Of a stretch of DNA of 64,000 nt, positions 10,812 through 23,390 are shown in pieces. A model generated the notes under the pieces. That model saw nothing but the letters and a program-made list of their open reading frames with translations. It was not told the DNA's origin and did no database searches. Source of the stretch: Phoma sp. XZ068 (lineage: Eukaryota > Ascomycota > Dothideomycetes > Pleosporales > Didymellaceae). The translations under genes and the position numbers were made by a program. How positions within the stretch are numbered: the stretch's first letter is position 1; the number at the start of each line of letters is the position of its first letter. The stretch is taken from positions 744,001 to 808,000 of the forward strand of contig RBKR01000022.1 of assembly GCA_004835665.1 (NCBI GenBank), given 5' to 3'.

Positions 10812-13800
10812 ATGGGCTCCGCGCGCAGAGCGGCCGAAGAATCTATCAACCACTTAATACCGGCTCTACCACTCAACACTCCGTTCTTAGACGAGAATGT
10901 CATAGCATTGATTCAACAACACCTCGAGCTACACGACTTTTTCAGGCCATGGCGCGAAAGCCCGCGGCTGTTTACATTGCTGCGCATGCTGCAATACGAC
11001 GAAGGAGTGCTCCAGCAGTTTCAAAACGCAAATATAAATGACTTTTGGTTGCCCATTGACGATGCAACGTTCAAAAAGCTCGGAATTAAAGCCGACTGGG
11101 ACAGGTTCCGGCATACTCAACGATACATCCTGTCCAATCCCGAACACATGAGCGAAGCGAAGTTACTCACGACCTCGCATGTGCACCGCCATCTAGAATA
11201 CGGGGAATTCTTCTTCAAAGAGAAAGGTCATCTTGGAAATGGCGCCTCCGCCAGTGTATACAAGGTGCAGCACACGACATGGGACAATGCGGGGCGGGGC
11301 AAATATTTCGCCTGCAAGCGTGCAGCGCGTGGCAAGATGTTGAAGCACCAAAGGGAGCGCATAAGTCATTTTATCCAAGAGCTACAGATATTGCGGAAAA
11401 TTAGCCACCCGCATACCGTTCGCCTCATCGTAAGCTATACAGATGCAGCAAACTTTGCCCTTGTCATCCAACCAGTCGCGGAAGGATCACTTCAAGAAAT
11501 GCTCGACACCGCCTCGATACCACTTCCGTTGAATGAGTCCATCAACCTACGTCAATGGTTTGGGTGTTTGATGTCTGGTTTGACGTACCTGCATGAGGAA
11601 TGCATACGACATAAAGATATTAAACCCAGCAACATCGTGCTGAGCGACGGAAACGTTTATCTGTGCGATTTTGGTATCTCAAACGACTGGACAGGAAACG
11701 ATCCCACCACAGAGGGTCCTTCATTTCTCACACCCGGATATTGCTCCCCAGAAGTGTGGTTCGATGGACCGAGGAATGATGCTTCGGATGTATGGTCAAT
11801 GGGCCGAGTCTTTTGCGACATGCTTGCAGTGTTGGCAGGCAGATCCCTCGACGAACTGCTATTGCAGATCGGTGACTTGCCAGGCATCTATGATGATGAA
11901 AATCTCGATGCTCTGAACAGATGGATGTTGGGGCTGAGTTTTGATGAGAACGAGATACTGGAAAACTTTCTGCCAAGGACAATCAAGCAAATGGTCAGCC
12001 AGACTGCTTTCTAATATGTTTGCGTAGACTAATGACTCGCAGATGCTAAAGGATCGAAATGCTCGACCAGAAGCAAAGCAGGTTCTTCAATGGTTCCGGA
12101 AACAGAGCATGGTTCTGGAACGACCATACGTGGGCGCTTGTTGTCAAACAATCCCTGGTATCGTGGTCAGAGCACCAACGCAAGAGACCCGTCCCACAGA
12201 GGGCCCAAAACTCTCTCGAGGTCCCACCGATGACGTCCTTCGGACCCATGTAGATGGTCCTCCACGATTACCGAGAGTTCAGTCTGACCTTGTTCCCCGC
12301 ATTAATAATGATTCCGCTGTAGTTCTTGGTGAGCGCGAGTCCATAATACCTCTCGTCGAGCAGATAATCACACCTAAGGGACCTGACCACGGTGCTAATG
12401 ATGACTCGGAGACATCCCCAAGCCTTTCGCTGGGCCGTCAGTCCACAGTGACGGATCGTCGATCAAGCTTTGGCGAATCTTTCGCAAAATCACAGCTTGT
12501 GAGATGGTCAAGTGGCTCTGTGCTATCTACACAGCCAACCCCCGTGAGCTCATCGGTCACGTGCCATTGTTCGCCACGGAGAATCAAGCCCGGATCAATG
12601 GAACAACTTGTAGTCAGTGTTGAAAATGTCGGTATGCATATTCATGCGAACCAACCAACAATCGAGACTAGTCGGTATTGTGGTCTTCACAAGAACACGA
12701 TACATGTATATGAATCGTTTTTACAGCCAAGTACCGACAGACGTAAGATCTGGCTCAAGACTCGCCGAATAGTTGTCAGCTACAGATCTGAACCGTCCGC
12801 CAGCCAACACTGCAGCTCGTTTTGGCTGCCACTGACCGACATTTCTTCCGATTTTAAGGACAACCAATTGACATTACGATGGTCCGATTGCAACCAGTGG
12901 GACGTCCAGCCCACAAGAAACAACAAGCAGAACTGTGACTGCGTTTACGAGCCGGACCGCCTCAACAATGAGATTACTCTATCATTCGTCGACTTTCAAG
13001 TAGCGTTGGCATTCTTCGAAACTCTTCACATTGCGTACAATAATTTAAATGGCGTCAAGGAGTGGCGCAAAGTCGACATCATCGGTCAACAAAGTTTGCT
13101 GGCTGTCGATGTACAACATCGGAACACAATCGAACATCGTGTAGCTTGCCTGACTACGTATAACAACCCTCTCACATCCACCTTTCAGGTGTTTATACAT
13201 TGGCCGACCATCGATCTGGACATTCGCATCCAATCAGACCAGGGGGGGTCTCAGCGTATCATGGCCGTCCGCTTTGACCAAGTCTCCACACCGAACTACA
13301 TATCTAACGTCCTCAACGAACCCTGGATAGACAAGTCAAAGGTAGCTCGATGTGTAAAGGCGGACCTTGTGCTTGGTTCATACTCGATGAACTTTCCATT
13401 TGAACCCGGCAGCTCATCTCCATTACCAGAAGGTAAGCTTAAGCATATACAAACATTCAGTGGAACAACGCCTAACCAGACAGGCGTAAAACAAACACTA
13501 CAATACCTTACCGGCTGGACCACATGCTTCTTCGCAAGCAACGTCCAGCTCGCCAAAGATAAGCTAATCTGGGGCACCAATTACGGCGTCTCAGACGTCA
13601 TCCTCTGGAAACACCGCAACGAGACACACATCCCAGCACGAGATGAAGTGCAGATCACGTTCCGCCACCGCCGCGCCAAGCCCAACTACGTCTGGCGCAC
13701 AGCGACAGGTACGTCCCATCGCACAAACTTTGAGCACCTCTAACGCACGCAGTCGACGTCCTAACAAGCCCCTCCTTCAGCCTGACAACCGCCGAGTTTT

Positions 13801-14057
13801 CAGTCACGCAAAAATCCCACGGCGACATGCTGAACACGAGCAGCATGACAGCCGTTGACAAAAACGGCGTCCCCTCTGCCACCGACAAGTCGACGAAACT
13901 AGAGCTGCATTTCGAGACGTCGGCGGATCTCACGGCGCTGGTCAAGGTGTTTGAGGAGCTGCAGAAGGGCGCCGTGGGTGGTGTGGTACGGAGTCCGTCG
14001 ATGGCGCGGGTGTCGAGGGATTTGTGGAGGAGGAGGTCGAGCGGGGGGAGTGGGTAG
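10812..14057 (+). CDS. Large protein with serine/threonine kinase domain and uncharacterised C-terminal half
   Basis: Predicted 1050 residues from exons 10812-11993, 12043-13708 and 13753-14057 (introns 49 and 44 bp). Residues 1-115 form a helical N-terminal region seen in many fungal kinases of this kind. The kinase domain spans about 135-370: glycine loop LGNGASASV (141-149), Lys169 in FACK, Glu190 of helix C, His-Lys-Asp at 267-269 in place of HRD, and Asp286-Phe-Gly. All catalytic residues are present, so activity is expected. The segment after the second exon start (RNARPEAKQVLQWF) completes the C-lobe. The remaining 650 residues are Ser/Thr-rich and then a beta-rich region I do not recognise. 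Such kinases are expanded in ascomycetes and mostly unstudied; no pathway can be assigned. Confidence 0.85.
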
Positions 14058-14956
14058 TGATGTGGCAGTCAGGCGAAGTGCTAGGTGTGTTGTAGGAATG
14101 TGTGATACGGTGTCCTTTTGTTGTTATGCGTAGTAGATAAGATACCCTTCCAGTTCAGCGGATAGTCGTTTCTGATTTTCGCATGTACCACGATTCAAGA
14201 ATTACCATGCACACCGTAGAATTCAGTGGTCAAACATCTAGCACACCTTACCCGATTGTTAGCCAAACCCTGCGTCTAGCAGCTATGAAACCTGTTACAA
14301 TAGGCCCACCCACTTCCCTTAGCAAGTATGCCCTGGTAGTCAAAGTCACAATCTATCCTACTTCCAAACCTACCCCGTAGACTTTTTCCCTGCGAGACTT
14401 TATTCCAGCGGTTTTTTCCCCCGCGAGATTCGCCTACATACCTCAGTGGGAAGTAGTCCAGACGGCGAATTTCCAAGAGTGGAGTTTGTGTAGGCAGGCA
14501 GGCCATGAGAAGTCTGACAACTCTCATGGTGAAAAAAAAAAAAAAAAAAAAAAAAAGTTGGGTTGATAAAGGGTAGATACGCAGTTCTATTCATTGCCTT
14601 CCCGTGATACGAGCGCCAATGCCGCGAGGCTAGGCGCATGTGCGGTGTAAAAGTAGCTATGCGCTGTGGTGACTAGGTAAGAGAAAAAAAGGGGGATTGT
14701 AGAATAGGATATGTAGGATAGATAGAATGGCATGCTATATTATAGAAATGCTATACTATAGTGTGATATGGCATGCATGATATGTTGTAATATACACTTT
14801 ACTAGTCCAGTCCTTTTGACGAAGGAAATCTAAATAAACACATCACAGTCCGTCACTCCAGCCATCGGTTCGTCAGTCGCTCCACTTTCCTCATCACTGA
14901 CCCCGCTCCGTGACTGCACTCCTGGCATCGCTCGGCTCCGTCGCTGCGCTCCGTCG
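14058..14956. other. Convergent intergenic region
   Basis: About 900 bp between the 3' ends of the kinase and SEC7 genes. It contains a 25-base poly(A) tract and AT-rich sequence with GGCATGC/TATA motifs. No gene is supported. Confidence 0.5.
14532..14556 (+). repeat. Poly(A) homopolymer of 25 bases
   Basis: An uninterrupted run of 25 A lies between two convergent genes. It could be a simple mononucleotide repeat or the tail of a retroposed fragment. No target-site duplication or retroelement body was recognised beside it, so the simple repeat reading is preferred. Confidence 0.8.
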
Positions 14957-17900
14957 CTACCTCATCCGCGGCGTCCTCCCCACCTCGGGACTCCCCACCG
15001 CACTCCCCCTCCTCCTCCTCTCCTCGGGCCCCATAAGCCTCACACTCCCCATCCCCAACTTCCTCTCGAAAATCCTCGCAACAAGCGCCTGCACTGCTCT
15101 CTGGACATCACTCGCCATCTCCGTCCCCAACAGCCCCACGACCAACGGCGCAAACACTTCCGTCAAGCGCTCGAACTCTGCGTCAGGAAAGCCCGCGTAC
15201 CCATCTAACACGCTGACGACAACAGGACGCCACGTAACGATATTGCGCTGCTGCGTTTCCTCATCCAGATCGATGTAGGAAGCGATAATATCTTCGCAGA
15301 GGGGGATAAGTGCTTTTTCTGTTTCGGAGCGCGAGGCCGCGCGGTCGGACGACGTGTCGTGGTACATTCTGAAGAGGATGCCGACGTAGACGCTTGCGGA
15401 GCCGGATTCTTGTTTGAGGAGGTTAGGAGGCTGCTTCATGAAGCCTTCGCGGAAGAGGCGCGAGCGCAGGTCGCGGTCGGCGTTGAAGCGTTTGGCGAAG
15501 TGGTAGGATTTCTTTAGCACGGCCATGAGGCGGAGGAGTTCGCCCGAGGGGATGTTGGAGTAGACGAGTTCGTTGCCGAAGAGCTCTTGGACGGTTTCGA
15601 TCATGAGGAGTTGGAGGACGCATTTGGTTATTATCTGGTTGAAGAAGCGGCGGCGTGCGGCGGTGACGACGACAGGTGGTTGCTGGAGGTTGGTGTCTTC
15701 TGGGCGGTAGTCTTCCAGGTCGCTTGTTTGCCGGGTGGGCATGTCGCCGCCTGTGTTCTCGGTGACGAGGGTCGGGCGGTGCGGCGTGTCGAGGCCGTTG
15801 ATGCCGAGGCCAGTGCTGTCGGAGGGTGCCTCAGGTGGCGTCTCGAGGTTGATATTCGCAGACTCCGCAATAGACTTTGTGTCATCGCTGCGTGTGCCGT
15901 TGACAGGGGTGGCGCTGGAGCCAGATGTGGCGGCGGAGAAGAGGGCTGACGCCTCGGTGCGGTGAAAGAGATCAACAAAAGCCTTGACAATCTGGCTCCA
16001 GTGCTCCGGCTTGAACTTTTGAACGTTTTGTAGAATCAGTTGTTGCAGGCAATTACTGCCAATACGGGCTAGGGTATCATTCTCTTGGCAAATGCAGAGC
16101 GCTAAAAGGTCGAGGAAGCGGTCGAGCATGTACTCTAGCGAATCGAAGAAATGTGTGAAAAGCTTGATCATGTTGCGGAGCGCTTGGATCATTGTTGTCG
16201 AGAGCCACACCGACAGCTCCTCGTGGTTCAAGACCTTTGTCATCTCCGACTTGGACTTGAGGACCATGAAGATGGGGTAGAGCAGCTGTCGCCAGAGCAT
16301 GTCCCAAAAGTCGCGTGGGAAGTTGCTACCGTAGCTGATCAGGGTGTCGAACAGGTAGCTCAGCGCTCGTGAGCGGACTTCCAGATCCTCGCCGGTCATG
16401 AGGACGTCGTGGAAGGCAAACAACACTGGGAACCAGAACTGCTCTTCCTGTGTCTGGCGAGTAGGTTGCTTGGGGATGGTAGAACCCTTCTCGGAGTTCT
16501 TGAGGTAGCCTGCGTGAGCAGATAGCGAACACTCCGGTGTCCGCAGCATCTTTGGCACCGACGATTTCAGCAGCTCAATTGCCTGCAATGACTTCTTCTG
16601 GAACTTGTAGTTCTTCGAGAACTCGGTCAGACAGACGATCAGATCTGCAAAGGCGCCCTGGGAGATGACGACACCGAAGCGTGTGTTGTACACTTGTGTG
16701 ACATTCTCAAAGGCAAGGTTGACGATTCCCTCTGTTTGGAGTTAGTGGGAATTGGCAGTGGACGGATTTACATGACTTACCATAAGGCTCCCTCGCGGCT
16801 ACAGTGAAGACGCCAAACATGGTCTTCCAGCCAGAGCGGATGTTCTCGCCGCGCGCTTGAATCATCTGGATGAGGCAGCGCAGAACCATGTCCTTGACGG
16901 AGACAACGCTGGCGTTGTTGATGATGTGCTCAAACGGTTTGAGGAAGTCCTTCTGGAACTTGAATCCAGGAAGCTCCTCAATCTCCATAAACTTCATCGA
17001 CAGCTGTCGTAGCGAGTTGAGGGCAAAGTAGACGACATTTGTGTTGGTGTGACACCCGACTTCGTTGAAGTGTGCGCCTAGGACTTGCCAGATGTTGGTC
17101 CACTCGAAGCGCACACGGGTCATGTTGTATCCGCTGATCTCGACGAGCTTCTGCAGACTGTAGGTACGCGGCGACTCGCTCTGCCCGGATGACTGGATCT
17201 CTTGCCAGCTGACCTGCACAAGCGCCTTGACGAAGTCGACGATCGCTTCACCGGATAGGTTTGCACTGTTTGTGAAGATGCGGTCTACTCCTCTGACGAT
17301 GTCGGTGGAGCGACTCTCCTCTGCTACGTCTGCTGAGAAATGCACGCTGTTGACGTGTGACTGGCGACGGCGGTTGCCGGGGACGTTGAGGTTCTTCTTC
17401 GCCTGCGTCCCTGTATTCGGCTTCAGAACGTCGGGCACCGCACGCTCATCGATACCCGCCGAGATGAGCTGGAAGCGATCTAATTGTGAGACACATGTGA
17501 GGATCTCGCGCCATGATTCTCTGAGCAAGTTGCCTTCTGTATGTGCGACCTCAATAAGCGTCTTCAGTGCTTCCATGTTCTTGGCCTTCATCTCGCTCAG
17601 GTTGTAGAGGTTGGTGAATCGTGAGAGGAAGGACACGAAGGCTTGACGGGCATCCGCGAGATCGAAGAGGCAGGAGATGCGGATGGCCAGCTTGATGCCC
17701 TCGATGCACAGGCGGACGATTTCGATGTTGTGATCCTGAGCCTGGCCGGACAGAGCCATAAGGAAGGGCATCCAGGTGACTTCAAACATCGGACCAACGT
17801 GTTTTGATGACGAAGCGGGGATGTACTTGGATACCGGCAGAGTCGTCGCCGTCCTGCGCTGGGCTCGGAGGAGCTGCTTGTACAGCTGCTCGGTCTTGTT

Positions 17901-20900
17901 CGCCATAGCTTCGGAAGCTTGTGCTATGGCCTCTCTTTGCAAGTCTCGAGCACCGCCTGTAAGAGCTTGACCGATGCTAGCAAGGCCAAGACCTCCAGCA
18001 GGCTGCTGAGCAACCAAGCCCTTGTCGGCAGCAGCCTCCTGTTCAGTATTGAGGACAATCTCGTTGTGTGCAATTTCGTCATAGATGCCGCGAAGGTAAT
18101 CCTCCGGCAGATCGGCGTTGTCGTTGATGCCGCGGTTGTTCTTGATGAAGTCTTCGTGTGTCATACGAGGACCTTTCATTTTCTTGCTGTGCTGATCGAC
18201 GTTCAACATGATGACCGAGTACGACAAAACGTAGGCAGTGTCAGCATTGGCGAATGCGTTCGGATTGCCAGTCATGTATCGCTCAGCAAACTTCAGCATG
18301 AAGCGATCAATCTTCTGCGCTTCTCCAGGGAGACGGAAACTCTGGAGGAAGCGGCGCAGCGCGTCTACAAAGCGGGTCTTGGTGAAGTCCATGAGGTCGA
18401 CAAAGGCATGCATGATGGCGATGTTCTCGGGGTCGGCTTCTCCGAGATACTCGCCAAGCGCGCCCTTGTCTAGACGCTCGTTGTCGAGGAAGAAGCGAGC
18501 AATGTCTTCTGGCGAGTCCGAAGGGATGAAGCCGTCCTTGAGCAGGACTTTCAGACCCTTCTTCGGCTTGTAGTTGAACTGTCGTACCGCATTGGTCATT
18601 GCGGTCTTCCTCTGCTTCGCCTTCTCCAGCGAGCTGTAGTCGTCCTCGGCGAGCGGTGTTACTGTGCCCGAGTCTGCGCCCACGGCGGGCGAATCAGCGA
18701 GTGTTCGCGCGTCCATGGAAATTCTCATGTCATCTAATGATAACCTGGAGTCTAGGGTTTGAGTTTTTGAGCTGTCGGGCAGAGACTGCTGCGCCCAGTC
18801 CACGAGCGACCGCAGGATCTCCACAAGAGCCTCGAGAGACTCCTGCTTCATCGCGTATTCCTGTGGGTAAGCGCCGTCCGCGTCATTGGCCGAGTTCATG
18901 GACACTGTGGTGAGCGAGGGTGGTAGTGTTCCCCGCGTCTGCCAGTCCATTTGTTTCGACTGCTTCTCGCGGTGGTCTTGGTACGCTTGTTGCTGCATGG
19001 GTGTGATGGTGACGGGGTTGCCGGAGATCTTGGACAGATGCTCCACGACGCGCTGGTACATGTTGTCGAGCGCGGTGCGGTCGCAGTCGTAGTTTAGGTA
19101 TACCTCGACCAGAGCCCTTGGGTCTGCGGCCAGCCGGCTGAATATGGCCAAGACGTACTGCTTCTGGAAGGCAGGAGCTGCGCGCTTGTCTAGCGTGGCG
19201 AGGTAGATCTCCTTCAAGAAGACCTCGACCTCCTTCTTGAGCATCACTCGCAGGTACTTGAGCATCTGCCAGAAGATCTCACAGGCAACCTCGAACACGG
19301 GCTTGATGGAGCTGGCACCGTTTCGGCTCAGACTGAGACACAGGTACTGCTTGATGGCCTGCACGAAGCTTGTAGGCTCGTCGCCGCTGCCGCTCCTGAT
19401 GGTGGCGTATGGCGAGACGAAGACGGCGATGTTGTTGTGGAGGATGGTGTGGACCATGTGCAGGGAGAGCAGCTTCGACCGCATGCCTTGCGAGCGAACG
19501 TCTGTGGCGTGGTCTACCGACAGGCCCTTGGTGCTGAGACGACACATGGCTCTGAAGACGAGATAGGCGTCCTTGACGAAGATCTCGTCTTCCTCCTCCT
19601 CGTCGGACGCGGGCTGGGGTGTGGATGTGTCGGCGCCGGAGACGTGCCGTGAGGGCTTTCCTTTGATACGGGTGACGAGTGTGGGGGCGTTGTCGTGGAT
19701 GCGGTCGTCGTTGAAGCTCATGTTGTTCTCGAAGCTCTGTAGAGTGATTTTCGGCCCAGTGTGCATGTCGACTGCCTTGTCACTGGGCTCTTCGGCCTCA
19801 CCGTCCTGGCCAGGCTCGCCGTCGGGTGTGCCCGAGCCATCCGTGTCCTGTGCTCCCTCATCGCCCTCCGGTTCCAAGCTCTCGTCCGACTGGTCCTTGT
19901 CGTTCAATGAGGCGCGCGACAGGTTGATGCGTGCTTCCTTGGCGGCCAGCCTCGCCTTGACGCGCTCAAAGACGGTGCCGACCATCTGGGTCAAGGCACC
20001 CTGGGCGACCTGCTGGTTCGCGCTCGACTTGGACAGCAGGAAGATGTTGTAGGTCAGGCGCACGGCCTTGAGCAGACCGGCGCCGTGGACGACAATCTTG
20101 TCGTTGAGGATGGCGGCCAGCAGCGACTTGACAATCTGCAGCTGGACGTCGGGGTGGGTGGCCTCGCCCTGGAAGCAGTCGCATATTGTGTCGATGGCGC
20201 GCTCAATCAGGGGCGCGGCCTCGCTGTTCTCGGCGAGCGGCTCCGAGGGGACGGAGAAGTACGAGTAGCTGATGAGCTTGCCGATGCAGTCGAGGGCGGT
20301 GATGGAGACGGGCACGTTGGGGACCTCCGAGGCCAGCTGCAGCGGCTCGAACAGCAGCTCGGGGTTGATGCGGGCCGGGTCGCCCTCGCGCTTGATGGCT
20401 GCGAGGGCGGCATTGGTGGCGTCGCCGAGCTTCTTGTTCTTGCGGGCGTCCTTGGAGGCGGCGATGGTGTCGAGGGCCGTGTTGACGAAGACGAGCGAGC
20501 TGCGGGTCGAGGGGCGGGTGGTGGCCGAGGTGGCAGCGGTGGCAGCGGTGGCGGCGGTGGCTGCGGTCGACTGCGAGTCTGTCCGTGGGCGGGCGTCGAT
20601 GTGGATGCGCTGGTCGAAGATCTGCTCCGACGAGCGGGGGGTGTCTGCGCCGTTGGGGATGTCGAGGGTGGGGGGGACTGTGTCTGCTGTGTGTGTGTCT
20701 GTGTGTGCTGTGTGTGTGGGCGTGTGTGTGGCCGTGTGTACTATGTGTGTGGGCGTGTCTGCCTCTGCCTCTGTCTCTGCTGTGTCGGCGTGTGTCTGCG
20801 CATGCTCGCCCTCTGCGTCTGCCTGCGCGTGCTCTGCCTGCGAGTGCTCGGCCGCCTCTTCCACTGCCTGTACAGCTGTGTCGCCCTCTACTCCCTCCAC

Positions 20901-20966
20901 TGTGTCTGTCTGGGGCCGCTCCCCCCTCCCTTCCTGCTCCGGCGCGGTCTCGGTGTGGTCGGCCAT
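14957..20966 (-). CDS. SEC7: SEC7/BIG-type Arf guanine-nucleotide exchange factor
   Basis: A Golgi Arf-GEF of about 1986 residues that exchanges GDP for GTP on Arf and drives trans-Golgi vesicle formation. Exons are 20966-16781 and 16731-14957, with one 49-bp intron inside the conserved AREPYEGIVN segment. The Sec7 domain lies at about residues 785-970, with the catalytic glutamate in FRLPGEAQKIDRF (near 878). The flanking DCB, HUS and HDS helical regions are present (e.g. VYNTRFGVVISQGAF, KFQKKSLQAIELLKS). The ATG at 20966 is chosen because the protein then starts MADHTETAPEQE; an in-frame ATG 41 codons upstream gives an unconvincing extension. The N-terminus is low-complexity with acidic and His-Thr repeats. 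It is divergently paired with the pyruvate dehydrogenase E2 gene. Confidence 0.95.
20670..20780 (-). repeat. SEC7: TG/CA-rich imperfect repeat inside the SEC7 coding region
   Basis: A run rich in TGTGTG/GTGTCT on the plus strand encodes alternating His-Thr units (THTPTHTAHTDTH) in the disordered N-terminus of the minus-strand SEC7 protein. Being imperfect and in frame, it is likely length-variable between strains. Confidence 0.7.
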
Positions 20967-21460
20967 GGTGGTCGCTGGGTGTTGCGTAGGTGCGCGAGGC
21001 CCGGATCTTCTGGATGCGCCGCTCGTGCAGCTTGCCGTGTCGCACTCGCACAGTCTCGAATCTAAGCAGAATGCCTCAGGCTCTCTCAATCATGCTGCGC
21101 CCAATGCTCGCGATTGCACGGCTGCTCTCGTGCGGAGGGTCGGTCGTGAGATGCAAAGTGTCCCTTGCCCGAGCACCGCTGTGGCTTGACCCTGTCGGAG
21201 CTGTCGTGCAGCCACCGCCCGCCGCGCACGCCTAACCGCGTCGGGCCTAAGCAGCAAGAGAACCTCCCGGCTCCGATTAAACACATTTTGTTGGGCTGAC
21301 CCTCTCAACCATCACCTCGCCCAGCATCACGACCCGCGCCGGCCAGTGCAAGAGACTCCCATCCCGCCGCCCGTCGCCCTCTCGCCCCCGACGAGCCTCT
21401 CCCCTCGACTCCCCACCACCGCCCCGAGCAGCACCAGCGCAGCTCCGGCATCCCGACACA
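20967..21460. promoter_or_regulatory. Shared divergent promoter of SEC7 and LAT1
   Basis: 494 bp separate the two start codons. The segment is GC-rich and CT-rich toward the LAT1 start. No TATA box is obvious, as is common for housekeeping genes. Confidence 0.5.
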
Positions 21461-23111
21461 ATGCCTGCCACCGCCATCCTGTCCCGCGCCGGCGCTCAAT
21501 TGAGCTCGCGGGGGTCCATTGCCCTGCGCGGCGCCTTCCAGAGGTGCGTCCCTTGCTGCTGCAGCTGCGCATGAGCTTGGCCGTGCAATTGAGCCTGCAC
21601 GCGCCGCGAGTGTATACCGCCAGGCACGACAGCTAACAGCCGCAGACGCACGCCCGCCCTCTCGGCCCTCGCCCGCTACTATGCCTGTGAGTGCCTCCAG
21701 CAAGCCTGCCCCGCCAGACACTGACTGCCCAGCCTACCCCTCGCACACGGTCGTCAGCATGCCCGCGCTGTCGCCCACCATGACGGCCGGCAACATCGGC
21801 GCATGGCAGAAGAAGGTCGGCGACTCGATAGCCCCCGGCGACGTCCTCGTCGAGATCGAGACAGACAAGGCACAGATGGACTTTGAGTTCCAGGAGGAGG
21901 GCACCATTGCCAAGATCCTCCGCGACGCCGGCGAGAAGGACGTCGCCGTTGGCAGCGTGAGTCCAGTGACGCACTACAAACATGCACGCCGCTAACACAC
22001 CCAGCCCATCGCCGTCATGGTCGAGGAGGGCGAGGATGTCTCCGCCTTTGAGAACTTCACCATCGCCGATGCCGGCGGCGACGCAAAGGCCGACGCTCCC
22101 TCCAAGCAGGGCAACGCCGCCGAGGCCAGCGAGTCCGCCGACACGGGCTCCCAGACGGCGCCCCCCAAGCAGGACGCCGCCCCCGTCGCCCAGGAGTCCG
22201 ACTCGACTGGCGCCCGCCTCGAGACTTCGCTCCAGCGCCAGCCCGCCTACTCGCCCGCCGTCAAGAAGCTCGCGCTCGACAAGGGCATCGCCCTGAAGAA
22301 CATCAAGGGCACTGGCCGCGGCGGTGCCATCACCAAGGAGGACGTCGAGAAGGCCCAGCCCGCTGCTCCCGCCGCCGCCGGTGCCGCCGGTGCCGCCACA
22401 TACGAGGACGTCGAGGCCACCAGCATGCGCAAGGTCATTGCCTCGCGCCTGACCGAGTCGATGCAGCAGAACCCCCACTACTTTGTCGCCTCGAGCATCT
22501 CCGTCTCCAAGCTGCTCAAGCTCCGCGAGTCGCTCAACGCCTCGGCCGACGGCGCCTACAAGCTGTCCGTCAACGACCTGCTCGTCAAGGCCCTCGCCGT
22601 CGCCGCCCGCAAGGTCCCCGCCGCCAACTCCTCGTGGCGCGAGATTGACGGCAAGGTCATCATCCGCCAGCACAACGTCGTCGACGTCTCCGTCGCCGTC
22701 TCCACCCCCGTCGGCCTCATGACCCCCATCGTCAAGAACGTCAACGGCCTCGGCCTCGCCTCCATCTCCTCGCAGATCAAGGATCTCGGCAAGCGCGCCC
22801 GCGACGGCAAGCTCAAGCCCGAGGAATACCAGGGCGGCTCCATCACCATCTCCAACATGGGCATGAATGCTGCCGTTGAGCGCTTCACCGCCGTCATCAA
22901 CCCCCCGCAGGCCTGCATCGTCGCCATTGGCACAACGAAGAAGGTTGCTGTTCCTGCGGAACTCGAGGACGGCACACCGAGTGTTGAGTGGGATGATCAG
23001 ATTGTTATTACTGGCTCGTTTGATCACAAGGTTGTTGATGGTGCGGTGGGTGGTGAGTTTATGAAGGAGCTTAAGAAGGCGATTGAGAACCCTCTTGAGC
23101 TGTTGTTGTAA
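21461..23111 (+). CDS. LAT1: Dihydrolipoamide acetyltransferase, E2 of pyruvate dehydrogenase complex
   Basis: Mitochondrial matrix E2 core that transfers acetyl groups from lipoate to CoA. Predicted 484 residues from exons 21461-21543, 21646-21686, 21733-21956 and 22005-23111. Residues 1-41 form an Arg/Ser/Ala-rich presequence without acidic residues. One lipoyl domain follows, with the lipoylated Lys87 in EIETDKAQMDF. An Ala/Pro hinge leads to the E3/E1-binding domain (SPAVKKLALDKGIALKNIKGTG). The C-terminal acyltransferase domain ends with the catalytic SFDHKVVDGAVGG (His457, Asp461). Length and single lipoyl domain are usual for fungal E2. Codon use is strongly C-ending, as in highly expressed genes. 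Confidence 0.96.
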
Positions 23112-23315
23112 GCGTAGCGAGCGAAGCTGAGCTAAGCTGAGCGAAGTGAAGCCGAGCTGTAGCCATAGCATAGCGAGCGAGGCAAAGTGAAGTTGAGCTG
23201 AGCTGAGGTGTCGCTGAGTGTAGGGGAAGAGAAGGGAAGCGGTGCACGAGCATGTGTAACTTTATTTGGGGAAGGCATCTTGTACAATGACTGAATTGAT
23301 TGATTGATTGGCTGG

Positions 23316-23390
23316 ACTGAACTGAACTGAACTGAACTGAACTGAACTGAACTGAACTGAACTGAACTGAACTGAACTGAACTGAACTGA
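23316..23390 (+). repeat. (ACTGA)15 pentanucleotide microsatellite
   Basis: Fifteen perfect tandem ACTGA units (75 bp), immediately followed by ATTACTT. The upstream TTGATTGATTGATTGG is a related degenerate start. It lies in the 3' flank of LAT1. Confidence 0.95.

Noticed and set aside
14532..14556. Retroposed element ending in poly(A)
   Set aside because: No element body or target-site duplication was visible next to the A tract.
20085..21189. Plus-strand frames of 300 or more residues opposite the SEC7 N-terminus
   Set aside because: They mirror the low-complexity acidic and His-Thr repeats of SEC7, giving Cys/Val/Gly-rich nonsense such as CVCVCCVCG.
21633..23171. 512-residue open frame on the minus strand opposite LAT1
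   Set aside because: It is the antisense shadow of strongly GC3-biased LAT1 codons. Its product is a Gly/Leu/Asp/Val-rich low-complexity string with no domain.
23316..23390. Possible CRISPR-like repeat array
   Set aside because: It is a simple 5-bp microsatellite without spacers, in a eukaryotic genome.
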